Positions 56,030 through 64,000 of a DNA stretch of 64,000 bases are shown here, piece by piece. Both the position numbers and the translations under genes were made by a program. A model generated the notes under the pieces. That model was not told the DNA's origin. It saw only the letters and a program-made list of their open reading frames with translations, and made no database searches. The stretch lies in assembly GCA_049647265.1 (NCBI GenBank), contig JBARXJ010000071.1, forward strand, positions 1 to 64,000. Direction: 5' to 3'. Source of the stretch: JAAURB01 sp049647265 (GTDB taxonomy: Bacteria; Cyanobacteriota; Cyanobacteriia; Cyanobacteriales; Microcoleaceae). How positions within the stretch are numbered: position 1 is the stretch's first letter; the number at the start of each line of letters is the position of its first letter.

Positions 56030-57589
56030 ATGAATAAATCAGAGATCGATGAATTTCACCGAAACGGGAATTTAAAATATCCTATTAGGGCTAAAATACA
56101 GCTTTATTGGCATCAGCTCACGCTCAAAGCAAAAAAGTTTAATCAATTTCAATTTTTTCAAGAAACCCGAACTCGGATTTTATTATGCTACTTAGCACTG
56201 ATCTGCTTATTTACATCGATTGCTATCCCGATTATTAGATATCGTTTAATTGCTGAACTGACAAGCCGAGTTGAAATAAAAATGCGGGAGGAACTAGAAG
56301 CATTTGAAGAAGAGTTAATCGAAGTTTTATTAGAATCAAAAATGACACAAGATTCTGAAGCAAATCAGTCTCAAAATAATCATCAAGTGATTTATAAAGC
56401 TTTCGATAAATTTATCTTAGGTGATAATGCAGAAGACGATAATTACTTCATTACTATTGTCAAAGGTTCATTTTATAAATCGAATGATCCTATATTGCCA
56501 ACTGTCATTGATAAAAATTCAGATTTAATGCAACACTGGCAACAAATTACAGTAGAAGAAGAAGGAGAAATAATGGTCAATGATCCCGAAGTGGGAAGTG
56601 TAATTTATAAAGCCGAACCGATTAAAACCACCGCAGAAACGATTGGTGTATTTGTTGTCGCTCATTTCTCAGCAGGAGAGCGAAAAGAAGTTTTGAGTTC
56701 ATTCAATGTCGTTCTCCAAATTCTGATGGTGATGACATTGTTAGCTTCACTACTGGCTTGGTTTGCAGCCGGAAGAGTGTTATCTCCTTTAAGGCACTTA
56801 TCAGATACCGTCAAATCGATTTCTGAGTCTGATTTGTCTCAGCGGCTTGATGTCCAAGGGACAGGAGAAGTCGCTCAGTTAGGTCGAACTTTTAACGCCA
56901 TGATGGATCGTTTAGAAAATGCTTTTGAAGCTCAACAGAACTTAATTAACGATGCCGGACATGAACTGAGAACCCCCATCACTATTATTCGTGGACATCT
57001 AGAATTAATGGAAGTAGACCCTCAGTCTCAACAAGAAACCATTAATTTAGTCATGGGTGAACTAGACCGGATGAATCGTTTAGTCGAAGATTTGATCTTA
57101 CTGGCAAAAGCCGAACGCCCGGATTTTTTACAGATCGAAACTATTGATTTGAAGATGTTTATGGAAGCATTATTTAGTAAACTCAAGCAATTAGGAGAGC
57201 GAAATTGGCATTTAGATAATGAGATATTCTCCGGTAAAATGACAGGCGATTCTCAAAGAATTACCCAGGCTATTATTAACTTAGCGCAAAATGCTGTACA
57301 GCATACTCTACCCGATAGTTTGATTGTCTTCGGTGGAAAAATTGAGGGCAATCGTGTCAAGTTTTGGATTCGTGATACAGGAGATGGCATTGCAGCCAGT
57401 GAACAAAAACGCATTTTTGACCGCTTTACCCGAGTCAGAAATACCCGTCGCCGCTCAGAAGGTTCTGGGTTGGGCTTAGCGATTGTCAAAGCAATTGTAG
57501 AAGCCCATAAAGGTGCGATTAATCTCCAAAGTAAACTGGGGATTGGTTCAAGTTTCTCGTTAGTTTTTCCCTTAGAATTTGATGAGTAG
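56030..57589 (+). CDS. HAMP sensor histidine kinase
   Basis: 519 residues from ATG 56030; a TTG at 56018 is less likely. Two membrane helices (about 48-70 and 230-250) bracket an acidic extracytoplasmic domain of about 160 residues rich in Glu. HAMP follows (AAGRVLSPLRHLSDTVKSI), then a HisKA domain with NDAGHELRTP (His311) and an ATPase domain with NLAQNAVQHT, RDTGDGI and RRRSEGSGLGLAIV. This is the classical EnvZ/PhoR-like class, unlike the other two kinases here. The response regulator begins 11 bases after the stop, so they form one operon and a cognate pair. The gene is divergent from the minus-strand polysaccharide series. Confidence 0.93.
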   Translation: MNKSEIDEFHRNGNLKYPIRAKIQLYWHQLTLKAKKFNQFQFFQETRTRILLCYLALICLFTSIAIPIIRYRLIAELTSRVEIKMREELEAFEEELIEVLLESKMTQDSEANQSQNNHQVIYKAFDKFILGDNAEDDNYFITIVKGSFYKSNDPILPTVIDKNSDLMQHWQQITVEEEGEIMVNDPEVGSVIYKAEPIKTTAETIGVFVVAHFSAGERKEVLSSFNVVLQILMVMTLLASLLAWFAAGRVLSPLRHLSDTVKSISESDLSQRLDVQGTGEVAQLGRTFNAMMDRLENAFEAQQNLINDAGHELRTPITIIRGHLELMEVDPQSQQETINLVMGELDRMNRLVEDLILLAKAERPDFLQIETIDLKMFMEALFSKLKQLGERNWHLDNEIFSGKMTGDSQRITQAIINLAQNAVQHTLPDSLIVFGGKIEGNRVKFWIRDTGDGIAASEQKRIFDRFTRVRNTRRRSEGSGLGLAIVKAIVEAHKGAINLQSKLGIGSSFSLVFPLEFDE

Positions 57590-57600
57590 TTATATTAATC

Positions 57601-58278
57601 ATGAAGCAAATTTTAATTGTTGAAGATGAAATAAAAATTGCAGCTTTTATTGAAAAAGGCTTAAAGTCTAATGGTTACAATACCATGATTGCTGAAGATG
57701 CAAATACTGCTATTGATTTACCCTTTTGTTATCAATTTGATCTAGCACTGCTTGATTTGGGTTTACCCGGAAAAGATGGCTTAACAGTTCTAGAAATCTG
57801 GCGCGGACAAGGGGTCAATTTTCCTGTCATTATCCTCACAGCAAGGGATGATATCATGGATAAAATCGCAGGTTTAAAAGGTGGGGCAGATGATTATATG
57901 ACTAAACCCTTCAGCTTTGCTGAACTTTTAGCCCGGATTGAAGTGCGCTTAAAAAACAGTCATATTGCTCAGCCGAATCAAGCACCAATCCAGATTCAAC
58001 GGGGTAATATGATTTTAGATCTAAGGACTCGTAAAATTTATATCGGCGATCGCGAAGTTCAACTACCCGCCCGTGAATTTACCATGGCAGAAGTCTTTTT
58101 TCGTCATCCCAGCCAAATCATGACTCGACAACAATTATTAGATTTAGTTTGGGGTTATGATTACGATCCGGGTTCTAATATTGTTGATGTTTATGTGGGT
58201 TATTTGCGTAAGAAACTCGGTAGCAAATCCATTGAAACAGTACGAGGTATGGGTTATCGCTTAGGAATTGGTGAGTAA
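57601..58278 (+). CDS. OmpR/PhoB-family response regulator
   Basis: 225 residues: a receiver domain (1-118) with acidic pocket Asp9/Glu10, phosphoacceptor Asp52 (LLDLGLPG), Thr80 and Lys102 (TKPF), then a winged-helix DNA-binding domain (about 130-224) with the typical VWGYDYDPGSNIVDVYVGYLRKK recognition and terminal hairpin region. It should be phosphorylated by the kinase encoded 11 bases upstream and act as a transcription factor. Its targets may include the flanking polysaccharide genes (inference from position). Confidence 0.96.
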   Translation: MKQILIVEDEIKIAAFIEKGLKSNGYNTMIAEDANTAIDLPFCYQFDLALLDLGLPGKDGLTVLEIWRGQGVNFPVIILTARDDIMDKIAGLKGGADDYMTKPFSFAELLARIEVRLKNSHIAQPNQAPIQIQRGNMILDLRTRKIYIGDREVQLPAREFTMAEVFFRHPSQIMTRQQLLDLVWGYDYDPGSNIVDVYVGYLRKKLGSKSIETVRGMGYRLGIGE

Positions 58279-58384
58279 ACACAGAAGAGATGAGCAATTT
58301 CTCACAGAAGTTTAATATTTCTTTCACTGACTTTAATCAAACTATTAAGTAAGTTATTCATTATGCAGTCATAGACATCTCAAT

Positions 58385-59455
58385 ATGAATATTTTAATCA
58401 CGGGTGTAGCTGGTTTTATTGGCTACCATTTAGCAACCAGATTAATTGCTGAAGGTCATCAAGTTTACGGTATCGATAATCTCAATAATTACTATGATTC
58501 GAGTTTGAAAATAGCTCGACTGCGACAATTATTACCCTATGATAATTTTACCTTTGACTTTTTAAATATCAGTCATCGCAGTTTAACCGCTGATTTTTTT
58601 GATACTAACCACTTCAATGTAGTGATTCATTTAGCGGCTCAAGCTGGGGTTCGTTATTCTTTAGAAAATCCTCATGCTTATATCGATAGTAACTTAGTCG
58701 GTTTTACCAATATTTTAGAAGGGTGTCGTCATCAATCTATTGAGCATTTAATTTTTGCGTCTTCTAGTTCAGTTTATGGCGCAAACACCAAAGTTCCTTT
58801 TGCCGTCAGTGATGCTGTCGATCATCCGGCCTCCCTCTATGCTGCCACCAAAAGAGCAAATGAATTAATGGCTTATACCTATAGTCATCTCTATCAAATT
58901 CCCATGACAGGCTTGCGTTTTTTTACGGTTTACGGGCCATGGGGGAGACCGGATATGGCTTATTTTAGGTTTACTCAGGCGATCGCAGAAAATCGACCAA
59001 TTGATGTTTATAATTTCGGTAAAATGAAGCGGGATTTTACTTATATTGATGATGCGATCGAAGTCATCACCAGAATGATTAAAAAATCTCCTCAAAATCT
59101 TAATCAACACCCCCCTTATAAACTTTATAATGTCGGTAATCATCAGCCTGTCGAACTGAATGAGTTTATCGCTACAATTGAACAGATTCTAGGTAAAACA
59201 GCTCGTAAAAACCTATTACCGATGCAACCTGGAGATGTAGTGTCGACCTATGCAGATATCCAAGAAATCAGTAGGGATTTTGATTTTCAACCCAGAACTT
59301 CCATTGCTTTAGGATTAGAAAAGTTTATTACTTGGTATCAAGAATACTATTCTGTTACTTCCACTCACTTTGTCTCCAATCATTCACCTTCCGGATACGG
59401 TAAAAAAAATAAACCTTCATCCTCTTGTCAGAATTCATTACCGACAATTTTATGA
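58385..59455 (+). CDS. NAD-dependent epimerase, UDP-glucuronate 4-epimerase-like
   Basis: A 356-residue extended short-chain dehydrogenase/reductase. Features: NAD-binding GVAGFIG (residues 7-13), DNLNNYYDSSLK as in UDP-glucuronate 4-epimerases, catalytic Ser in ASSSSVYG, Tyr152-x3-Lys156 (YAATK), and RFFTVYGPWGRPDMA. It should convert UDP-glucuronate to UDP-galacturonate, supplying an acidic sugar donor; a related 4-epimerase or dehydratase activity cannot be excluded. The last 20 residues are Ser/Lys-rich and not family-typical. It lies 106 bases after the response regulator gene and could share its transcript. Confidence 0.85.
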   Translation: MNILITGVAGFIGYHLATRLIAEGHQVYGIDNLNNYYDSSLKIARLRQLLPYDNFTFDFLNISHRSLTADFFDTNHFNVVIHLAAQAGVRYSLENPHAYIDSNLVGFTNILEGCRHQSIEHLIFASSSSVYGANTKVPFAVSDAVDHPASLYAATKRANELMAYTYSHLYQIPMTGLRFFTVYGPWGRPDMAYFRFTQAIAENRPIDVYNFGKMKRDFTYIDDAIEVITRMIKKSPQNLNQHPPYKLYNVGNHQPVELNEFIATIEQILGKTARKNLLPMQPGDVVSTYADIQEISRDFDFQPRTSIALGLEKFITWYQEYYSVTSTHFVSNHSPSGYGKKNKPSSSCQNSLPTIL

Positions 59456-59938
59456 GGGAAATGATATTGTGTTCCGAACATTAATTAGTTGCTTTATGCT
59501 TAAAAAGCCCGCCGATCCGGTTATTATTCGTCATCTACATATAGGGTAGGTTACGATTCATCTATCTAGGTTTTTATCTCAAGTTATACGATTAACTATT
59601 TCTGCAAGAGTTTGCTAACATCAATCCACTGAATGATCAAAGACAATTCTCAGTAATTTTGCGGATTAGAGAAAATAAACACAGACGATTTATTATAGAA
59701 TCAAACTATAAAAAATTAGAATGAGTTCTTGAAAAATCAGTAATTTTTCTGAGGACATATCAAAAGGATTAACAGTATAATTTTATTTAAAAAGTTAGTT
59801 TAACTTAAGCAACAGATCGAAACTTAGTCTTTATCTTTTAGTATTGACATTGTATTTTTGGTGCATCTTTTGATGGTTGAATCCTTTCTGTCGATCAGTT
59901 GCTGAATCAATATCATCGATATCCTCTTTACTACATAA
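59456..59938. other. Intergenic region before the NRPS-like gene
   Basis: About 480 bases without a credible gene. A perfect TTGACA occurs near 59844, but no good -10 sits at the right spacing. No strong hairpin terminator was found behind the epimerase gene. Confidence 0.5.
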
Positions 59939-62900
59939 ATGATGCAAAAAGTACAAAAAACCCCCCTAATTCATCAACTATTTGAACAACAATCTCTGCA
60001 AACACCAGATGCGATCGCGGTTGTTTTTAAAGATGAACAACTAACTTATCGCCAACTCAACGAGAAAGCCAATCAAGTTGCCCATTATCTCAAAAGCTTA
60101 AATGTGGGGCCAGAAGTGCGAGTGGGAGTTTGCTTAGAGCGATCGCCACTGATGTTAATTGTATTACTTGGGATTCTCAAAGCAGGGGGTGCTTACGTTC
60201 CGCTCGATCATACCCATCCGACTGAACGAAATGATTATGTGTTAGAAGATGCTGAAATTTCCCTACTTTTAACACAAAAGCATTTACTCTGCTGTTCTGT
60301 GTCTGACCTGACACAGGTGATTTGCTTAGATCAAAATGTTTTTTCTCAATTTCCTCAAAATAATCTACTCACAGCATCTCAAGCCGATCAATTAGCCTAT
60401 ATTATCTATACTTCTGGCTCCACAGGAAAACCAAAAGGGGTAGAAATTATTCATGCAACCGTTGTCAATCTGTTAACGGCAATCGAGTCTACACCTGGAT
60501 TCACTTCTGAAGATCGTCTCGTTGCCGTCACAACCATTTGTTTTGATACATCTGTTTGCGATCTGTTCTTACCTTTGGCCGTGGGTGCCCGAGTCATCAT
60601 CGCGCCTCAAGAAGTGGTGATTGATGGCATACAGCTTGCTGAATTATTACATACCTCTGGTGCGACCGTGATGCAAGCTACCCCAGCCACCTGGCAAATG
60701 TTAAGACAATCTGGGTGGCAAGGAAACCCTCAACTCAATATTTGGTCAACCGGTGAAGCATTGCCTCGACATCTTGCAGATTGGTTATTGACCCAAGGCG
60801 CTTCTGTCTGGAATCTTTACGGGCCAACAGAAACCACCGTCTGGGCAACTTGTTGTCAAGTTCATCCCGGAAACCGTTTGATTTCAATCGGTCGCCCCAT
60901 TGCCAACACTCAGATTTATCTGTTAGATCAGCAGTTGCAGCCTGTGGCTGAGGGTGAAATTGGTGAATTATACATTGGCGGTGCTGGCTTAGCCAGAGGT
61001 TATCTGAATCGTTCGGAATTGACAGCAGAACGGTTTATCCAGTACCCTGTGTCCCCAAACAAAACCGAGCGTATTTATAAAACAGGAGATTTAGCGCGAT
61101 ATTTGCCAGATGGAAATTTAGAATGTTTGGGTCGCATTGACCATCAAGTTAAAATTCGGGGGTTCCGCATAGAACTCGGTGAAATCGAATCACTCCTATG
61201 GCAACATCAAGATATTGAATCTGCTGTGGTGGTGGCAACGGAGGATGGACTCGGTCATAAACGTTTAGTCGCTTATGTTGTTTCTGATGTGATTAGCGAT
61301 CAACTCCGCGATCAAAGTACATTGCAAGGTTCTTTGGTCAAAAGCTTACGAGGATATTTACAGCAACATTTACCAGACTATATGGTTCCGGCTCATTTCG
61401 TCATTCTTGATGCCTTGCCGCTTAATTCCAACGGTAAAGTTGATCGTAATGCTCTACCCTCCCCTGAGCAATATGCACCCTCAACATCAGACAAATTGGT
61501 GAAGCCAAAGACAACAACGGAGGAAAAACTGACGCAACTGTGGGAAGAAATCTTACGGCTAAAACAGGTAAGTATTGACGACAATTTTTATACGCTGGGG
61601 GGAGATTCTCTGCTGGCAATTCGCCTAATATCTCAGATTAATCAACGATTTGGAATTGAACTGCCGCTGGCGAGTTTTCTTGTAAGCCCAACGATTCGTG
61701 AGATTGCAGTCGCCATCGAGACCCTTGAACAATCTGATTTAGACTCTACATCACCCCTAATACCTGATTTAGAAAAAGCTAGCATCCTTGACCCGACGAT
61801 TCTGCCAAATCTTGTTGCGATAGAAACGATTCCCAATATTTTCTTAACAGGAAGTACTGGATTTCTCGGAATCTACTTATTGTATGAGTTACTGCAACAA
61901 ACATCAGCAGATTGTTATTGTCTGGTTCGTGCCGATAGCTTAGAAGCAGCGCGAGATAAAATTCAACAACAATTAAAACACTATCAACTGTGGGAAAATC
62001 AGTTTGACACCCGCATTATTCCCATCTTAGGAGATCTGAGCCAGCCTCAGTTTGGATTGAGATCCGAACAGTTTGACCGCTTAGCACAAAAAATTGATGT
62101 GATTTATCACTGTGGCGCTTGGGTGAATATTCTCTATCCTTACACCGCATTAGCACCGACGAATGTGACAGGCACTCAAGAAGTCCTACGCCTTGCCAGT
62201 CAAATCAAAATTAAGCCGGTTCACTTCATTTCAACCGTTGATGTCTTTGCCTCAAATCAGCAATTACAAATTCGTACCGTTGGGGAACAAGATCCGATTG
62301 GCTCCGGATTACAGCTCTTGAGCGGTTATGCTCAGAGTAAGTATGTTGCTGAGCGCTTAGTGATGACTGCCCATGAGAGAGGAATTCCAACCGCTATCTA
62401 TCGACCCAGTAATATCATGGGAGCGAGCAATACGGGAATTTGCTCAGCTAGCAGCTTTGTCACCAAAATGATTCAAGGCTGTATCGAGATGGGAATGGCT
62501 CCGGCATTATCAGCGGCGTTAAATCTTGTCCCGGTGGACTATGCCAGTCAAGCGATTATTCATCTTTCCCTGACCCAACCCCTACAAGGTCAAGCCTTTC
62601 ATATTGTTAATCAGTCACCATTGATCTGGAAAGACCTGGTTTCATTCATCCATCAACAGGGTCATTCTCTCGATTGGGTCAGCTATGAAGCGTGGTACGC
62701 TGCCCTGCGTCATCAAGTCCTTCAGACGAATTCTGAACAGACTTTGATGTCCCTTGTCACTTTGTTTGAGAATCGCCCCTTGATACAGAAGTCTCTGGGA
62801 GCTTTCTATTTTAAGTCAGATCGAGTGCTGGATGGTTTGGTTAATACAGGCATCACTTGTCCAGCCCCCAATGAAAAGCTATTGATGAGCTATCTGGCTG

Positions 62901-63004
62901 ACTTGACTGCCAAAAACACCTTTGGTGGTATTCACCTCAATCAACCGTTAGTGTTACCCTCATACAGCCAAAGCATGACTCCTATCATGGGTGTAATTTC
63001 CTAA
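59939..63004 (+). CDS. Stand-alone NRPS-like adenylation-carrier-reductase protein
   Basis: 1021 residues in the order A-T-R. The adenylation domain (about 10-510) has YIIYTSGSTGKPKGV, NLYGPTETTVWATC, GELYIGGAGLARGY, YKTGDLARYLPDG and NGKVDRNALP. The carrier domain has LGGDSLLAIRL, with Ser557 for phosphopantetheine. The thioester-reductase domain (about 630-1000) has NAD(P)-binding FLTGSTGFLG and Tyr797-x3-Lys801 (YAQSKYVAERL). It should activate a carboxylic or amino acid, load it on the carrier and release it as an aldehyde or alcohol. There is no condensation domain, so it acts alone or on a partner's product, as in Lys2-like or carboxylic acid reductase enzymes. Substrate-pocket residues D, T, C after the FDTSVC motif do not match a code I know. 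Confidence 0.92.
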   Translation: MMQKVQKTPLIHQLFEQQSLQTPDAIAVVFKDEQLTYRQLNEKANQVAHYLKSLNVGPEVRVGVCLERSPLMLIVLLGILKAGGAYVPLDHTHPTERNDYVLEDAEISLLLTQKHLLCCSVSDLTQVICLDQNVFSQFPQNNLLTASQADQLAYIIYTSGSTGKPKGVEIIHATVVNLLTAIESTPGFTSEDRLVAVTTICFDTSVCDLFLPLAVGARVIIAPQEVVIDGIQLAELLHTSGATVMQATPATWQMLRQSGWQGNPQLNIWSTGEALPRHLADWLLTQGASVWNLYGPTETTVWATCCQVHPGNRLISIGRPIANTQIYLLDQQLQPVAEGEIGELYIGGAGLARGYLNRSELTAERFIQYPVSPNKTERIYKTGDLARYLPDGNLECLGRIDHQVKIRGFRIELGEIESLLWQHQDIESAVVVATEDGLGHKRLVAYVVSDVISDQLRDQSTLQGSLVKSLRGYLQQHLPDYMVPAHFVILDALPLNSNGKVDRNALPSPEQYAPSTSDKLVKPKTTTEEKLTQLWEEILRLKQVSIDDNFYTLGGDSLLAIRLISQINQRFGIELPLASFLVSPTIREIAVAIETLEQSDLDSTSPLIPDLEKASILDPTILPNLVAIETIPNIFLTGSTGFLGIYLLYELLQQTSADCYCLVRADSLEAARDKIQQQLKHYQLWENQFDTRIIPILGDLSQPQFGLRSEQFDRLAQKIDVIYHCGAWVNILYPYTALAPTNVTGTQEVLRLASQIKIKPVHFISTVDVFASNQQLQIRTVGEQDPIGSGLQLLSGYAQSKYVAERLVMTAHERGIPTAIYRPSNIMGASNTGICSASSFVTKMIQGCIEMGMAPALSAALNLVPVDYASQAIIHLSLTQPLQGQAFHIVNQSPLIWKDLVSFIHQQGHSLDWVSYEAWYAALRHQVLQTNSEQTLMSLVTLFENRPLIQKSLGAFYFKSDRVLDGLVNTGITCPAPNEKLLMSYLADLTAKNTFGGIHLNQPLVLPSYSQSMTPIMGVIS

Positions 63005-63140
63005 ATCTTGATAATAAGGGGATTGGTCAATGCTTGTCAATTCTCTTTTTTAGGGAAACATAAAATTAGAGTTTTTTTCAGGTAGACAACTCTTTTTGTG
63101 GTGTGAGAGTTAACGACTAATCAGCAGGTGTGGACACAAG

Positions 63141-64000
63141 ATGATGACGAAAAAGCGGCTTAATTTACTAGAACATAAACCAGCTAATTCTAGCTTAGTT
63201 GCGGAGGAAAATTCAGTTCAAGGATCTCTGACTCGGCAAACTTTACTTAAAATTGCCGTTAGTATTGGAGTTGCTATCCTGGCTTCAACAGGAATTAGCT
63301 ATTTTCATTTAGTGTCTCGTATTACTCGTGAAACTCTAGCACGGCTTGAGGATTATGTACTGTTACGAGTCCAACGAGAACGGGCTATTTTTACCTTAGC
63401 TGAAGACAATCACAAAATTCTTAAACAAGCCTTGATAGAGCGGCTTGAAACCGATGGCTACTATGATCCTTACTCTGAATTTTACTATCTGTTCGGGCAA
63501 CGAGAAGATGGTACGATTCGCAACTATTCTGACCAGTTTAATCAGAAAAAAGATGCAGGGGTATTTCTGGGTCAGAATGTCACAATTGATGCCGATATGC
63601 GGCGGCGAGTCGTTGCTTACTACGATATTCTCAGTGGATTCGGCCCGGCTTGGCGCAATCGATTTGCCAATACCTATACTCAAATCCCCGAAAATGGAAT
63701 GGCAATTTATATGCATGAGTATCCCTGGGCGATGAAAGCACCTTCTAGAGAGTCATTCCGGGTGACGGATGATGAGTCGTTTCAAATTACTCGACCCATT
63801 AATAATCCAGAGCGAGAAACGGTTTGGACAGGGATTTATTATGACCAAGTGGCTGATGCCTGGATGGTATCTTGTGTCACGCCGTTAGATATGGAGGGTC
63901 GTCACATTGCCACTATTGGACATGATATTTTGATCGATGAATTGCTCCAGCGTACTTTAGGGGATGCTATTGAAGGAACCTATAATATTATTTTCCGAGG
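63141..64000 (+). CDS. Membrane sensor protein with extracytoplasmic Cache-like domain (partial)
   Basis: An open frame from ATG 63141 runs past the window edge; 286 residues are visible. A basic N-terminus leads to one membrane helix (about 34-56, IAVSIGVAILASTGISYFHL), followed by an extracytoplasmic alpha/beta domain. That domain contains ERAIFTLAEDNHKI, YYDILSGFGPAW and TGIYYDQVADAWMVSCVTPL, the last strand pair being typical of double-Cache (dCache) ligand sensors. The output domain lies beyond the edge; histidine kinase, cyclase and phosphatase are all possible. A second helix is expected past residue 286. It is 136 bases downstream of the NRPS-like gene. Confidence 0.75.
   Translation, partial: MMTKKRLNLLEHKPANSSLVAEENSVQGSLTRQTLLKIAVSIGVAILASTGISYFHLVSRITRETLARLEDYVLLRVQRERAIFTLAEDNHKILKQALIERLETDGYYDPYSEFYYLFGQREDGTIRNYSDQFNQKKDAGVFLGQNVTIDADMRRRVVAYYDILSGFGPAWRNRFANTYTQIPENGMAIYMHEYPWAMKAPSRESFRVTDDESFQITRPINNPERETVWTGIYYDQVADAWMVSCVTPLDMEGRHIATIGHDILIDELLQRTLGDAIEGTYNIIFR

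Noticed and set aside
59939..63004. Reading the A-T-R gene as part of a full NRPS natural-product cluster
   Set aside because: No condensation, ketosynthase, further adenylation or tailoring genes lie within the window on either side; the next gene is a membrane sensor.

Overview
The window looks like chromosomal DNA of a filamentous, non-heterocystous cyanobacterium of the Oscillatoriales type (Planktothrix, Lyngbya or Limnoraphis-like; the genus is an inference). The DNA is AT-rich, HIP1-type octamers (GCGATCGC) are scattered through it, and it carries cyanobacterial hallmark genes: the ferredoxin-thioredoxin reductase catalytic subunit, an SLH/OprB-type porin, a Uma2 nuclease, a CHAT-domain exoprotein and a DUF4347/RTX adhesin. 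I see no rRNA, tRNA, CRISPR array or transposase.

Layout. 0-9 kb is mixed: the 5' part of an exported protein with a carbohydrate-binding tail, a small membrane protein with a clear terminator, a PAS histidine kinase, a coupled radical SAM / methyltransferase-like pair, and a divergent acyl-CoA-dehydrogenase-like / sulfurtransferase pair. 9.8-16.5 kb is one 6.7-kb gene for a two-partner-secretion exoprotein that ends in a CHAT protease-like domain; Uma2 and YbjN-like genes follow. 17.9-31.0 kb is the first arm of an exopolysaccharide locus: glycosyltransferases, an FAD oxidoreductase, a Wzx-type flippase and a GT-C-like membrane enzyme, mostly on the plus strand as one tight series (21.1-31.0 kb). 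31.0-36.3 kb holds a frameshifted EndoU/lamin-tail gene, DUF2062, ftrC, DUF309 and a decayed GT4 pseudogene. 36.3-42.2 kb is one 5.9-kb gene for a DUF4347-lectin-cadherin-like-RTX adhesin. 42.4-48.7 kb has a PhnD-like lipoprotein beside a HAMP histidine kinase, pdxH, a porin and a histidine phosphatase.

48.9-55.6 kb is the second polysaccharide arm on the minus strand: two GT28/MurG-like transferases, a GT4, a GT2 paralogous to one in the first arm, and an MsbA-like ABC exporter. A HAMP kinase/OmpR regulator pair, a UDP-glucuronate-epimerase-like gene and a stand-alone adenylation-carrier-reductase (NRPS-like) gene follow on the plus strand. The window ends inside a membrane sensor protein.

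Taken together this is mainly a cell-surface region: polysaccharide assembly and export, two giant secreted proteins and four sensory proteins. The polysaccharide, its sugars and the sensor-target pairings cannot be read from the sequence. No Wzy, Wza or Wzc homologue was recognised, so any export machinery must be completed elsewhere.
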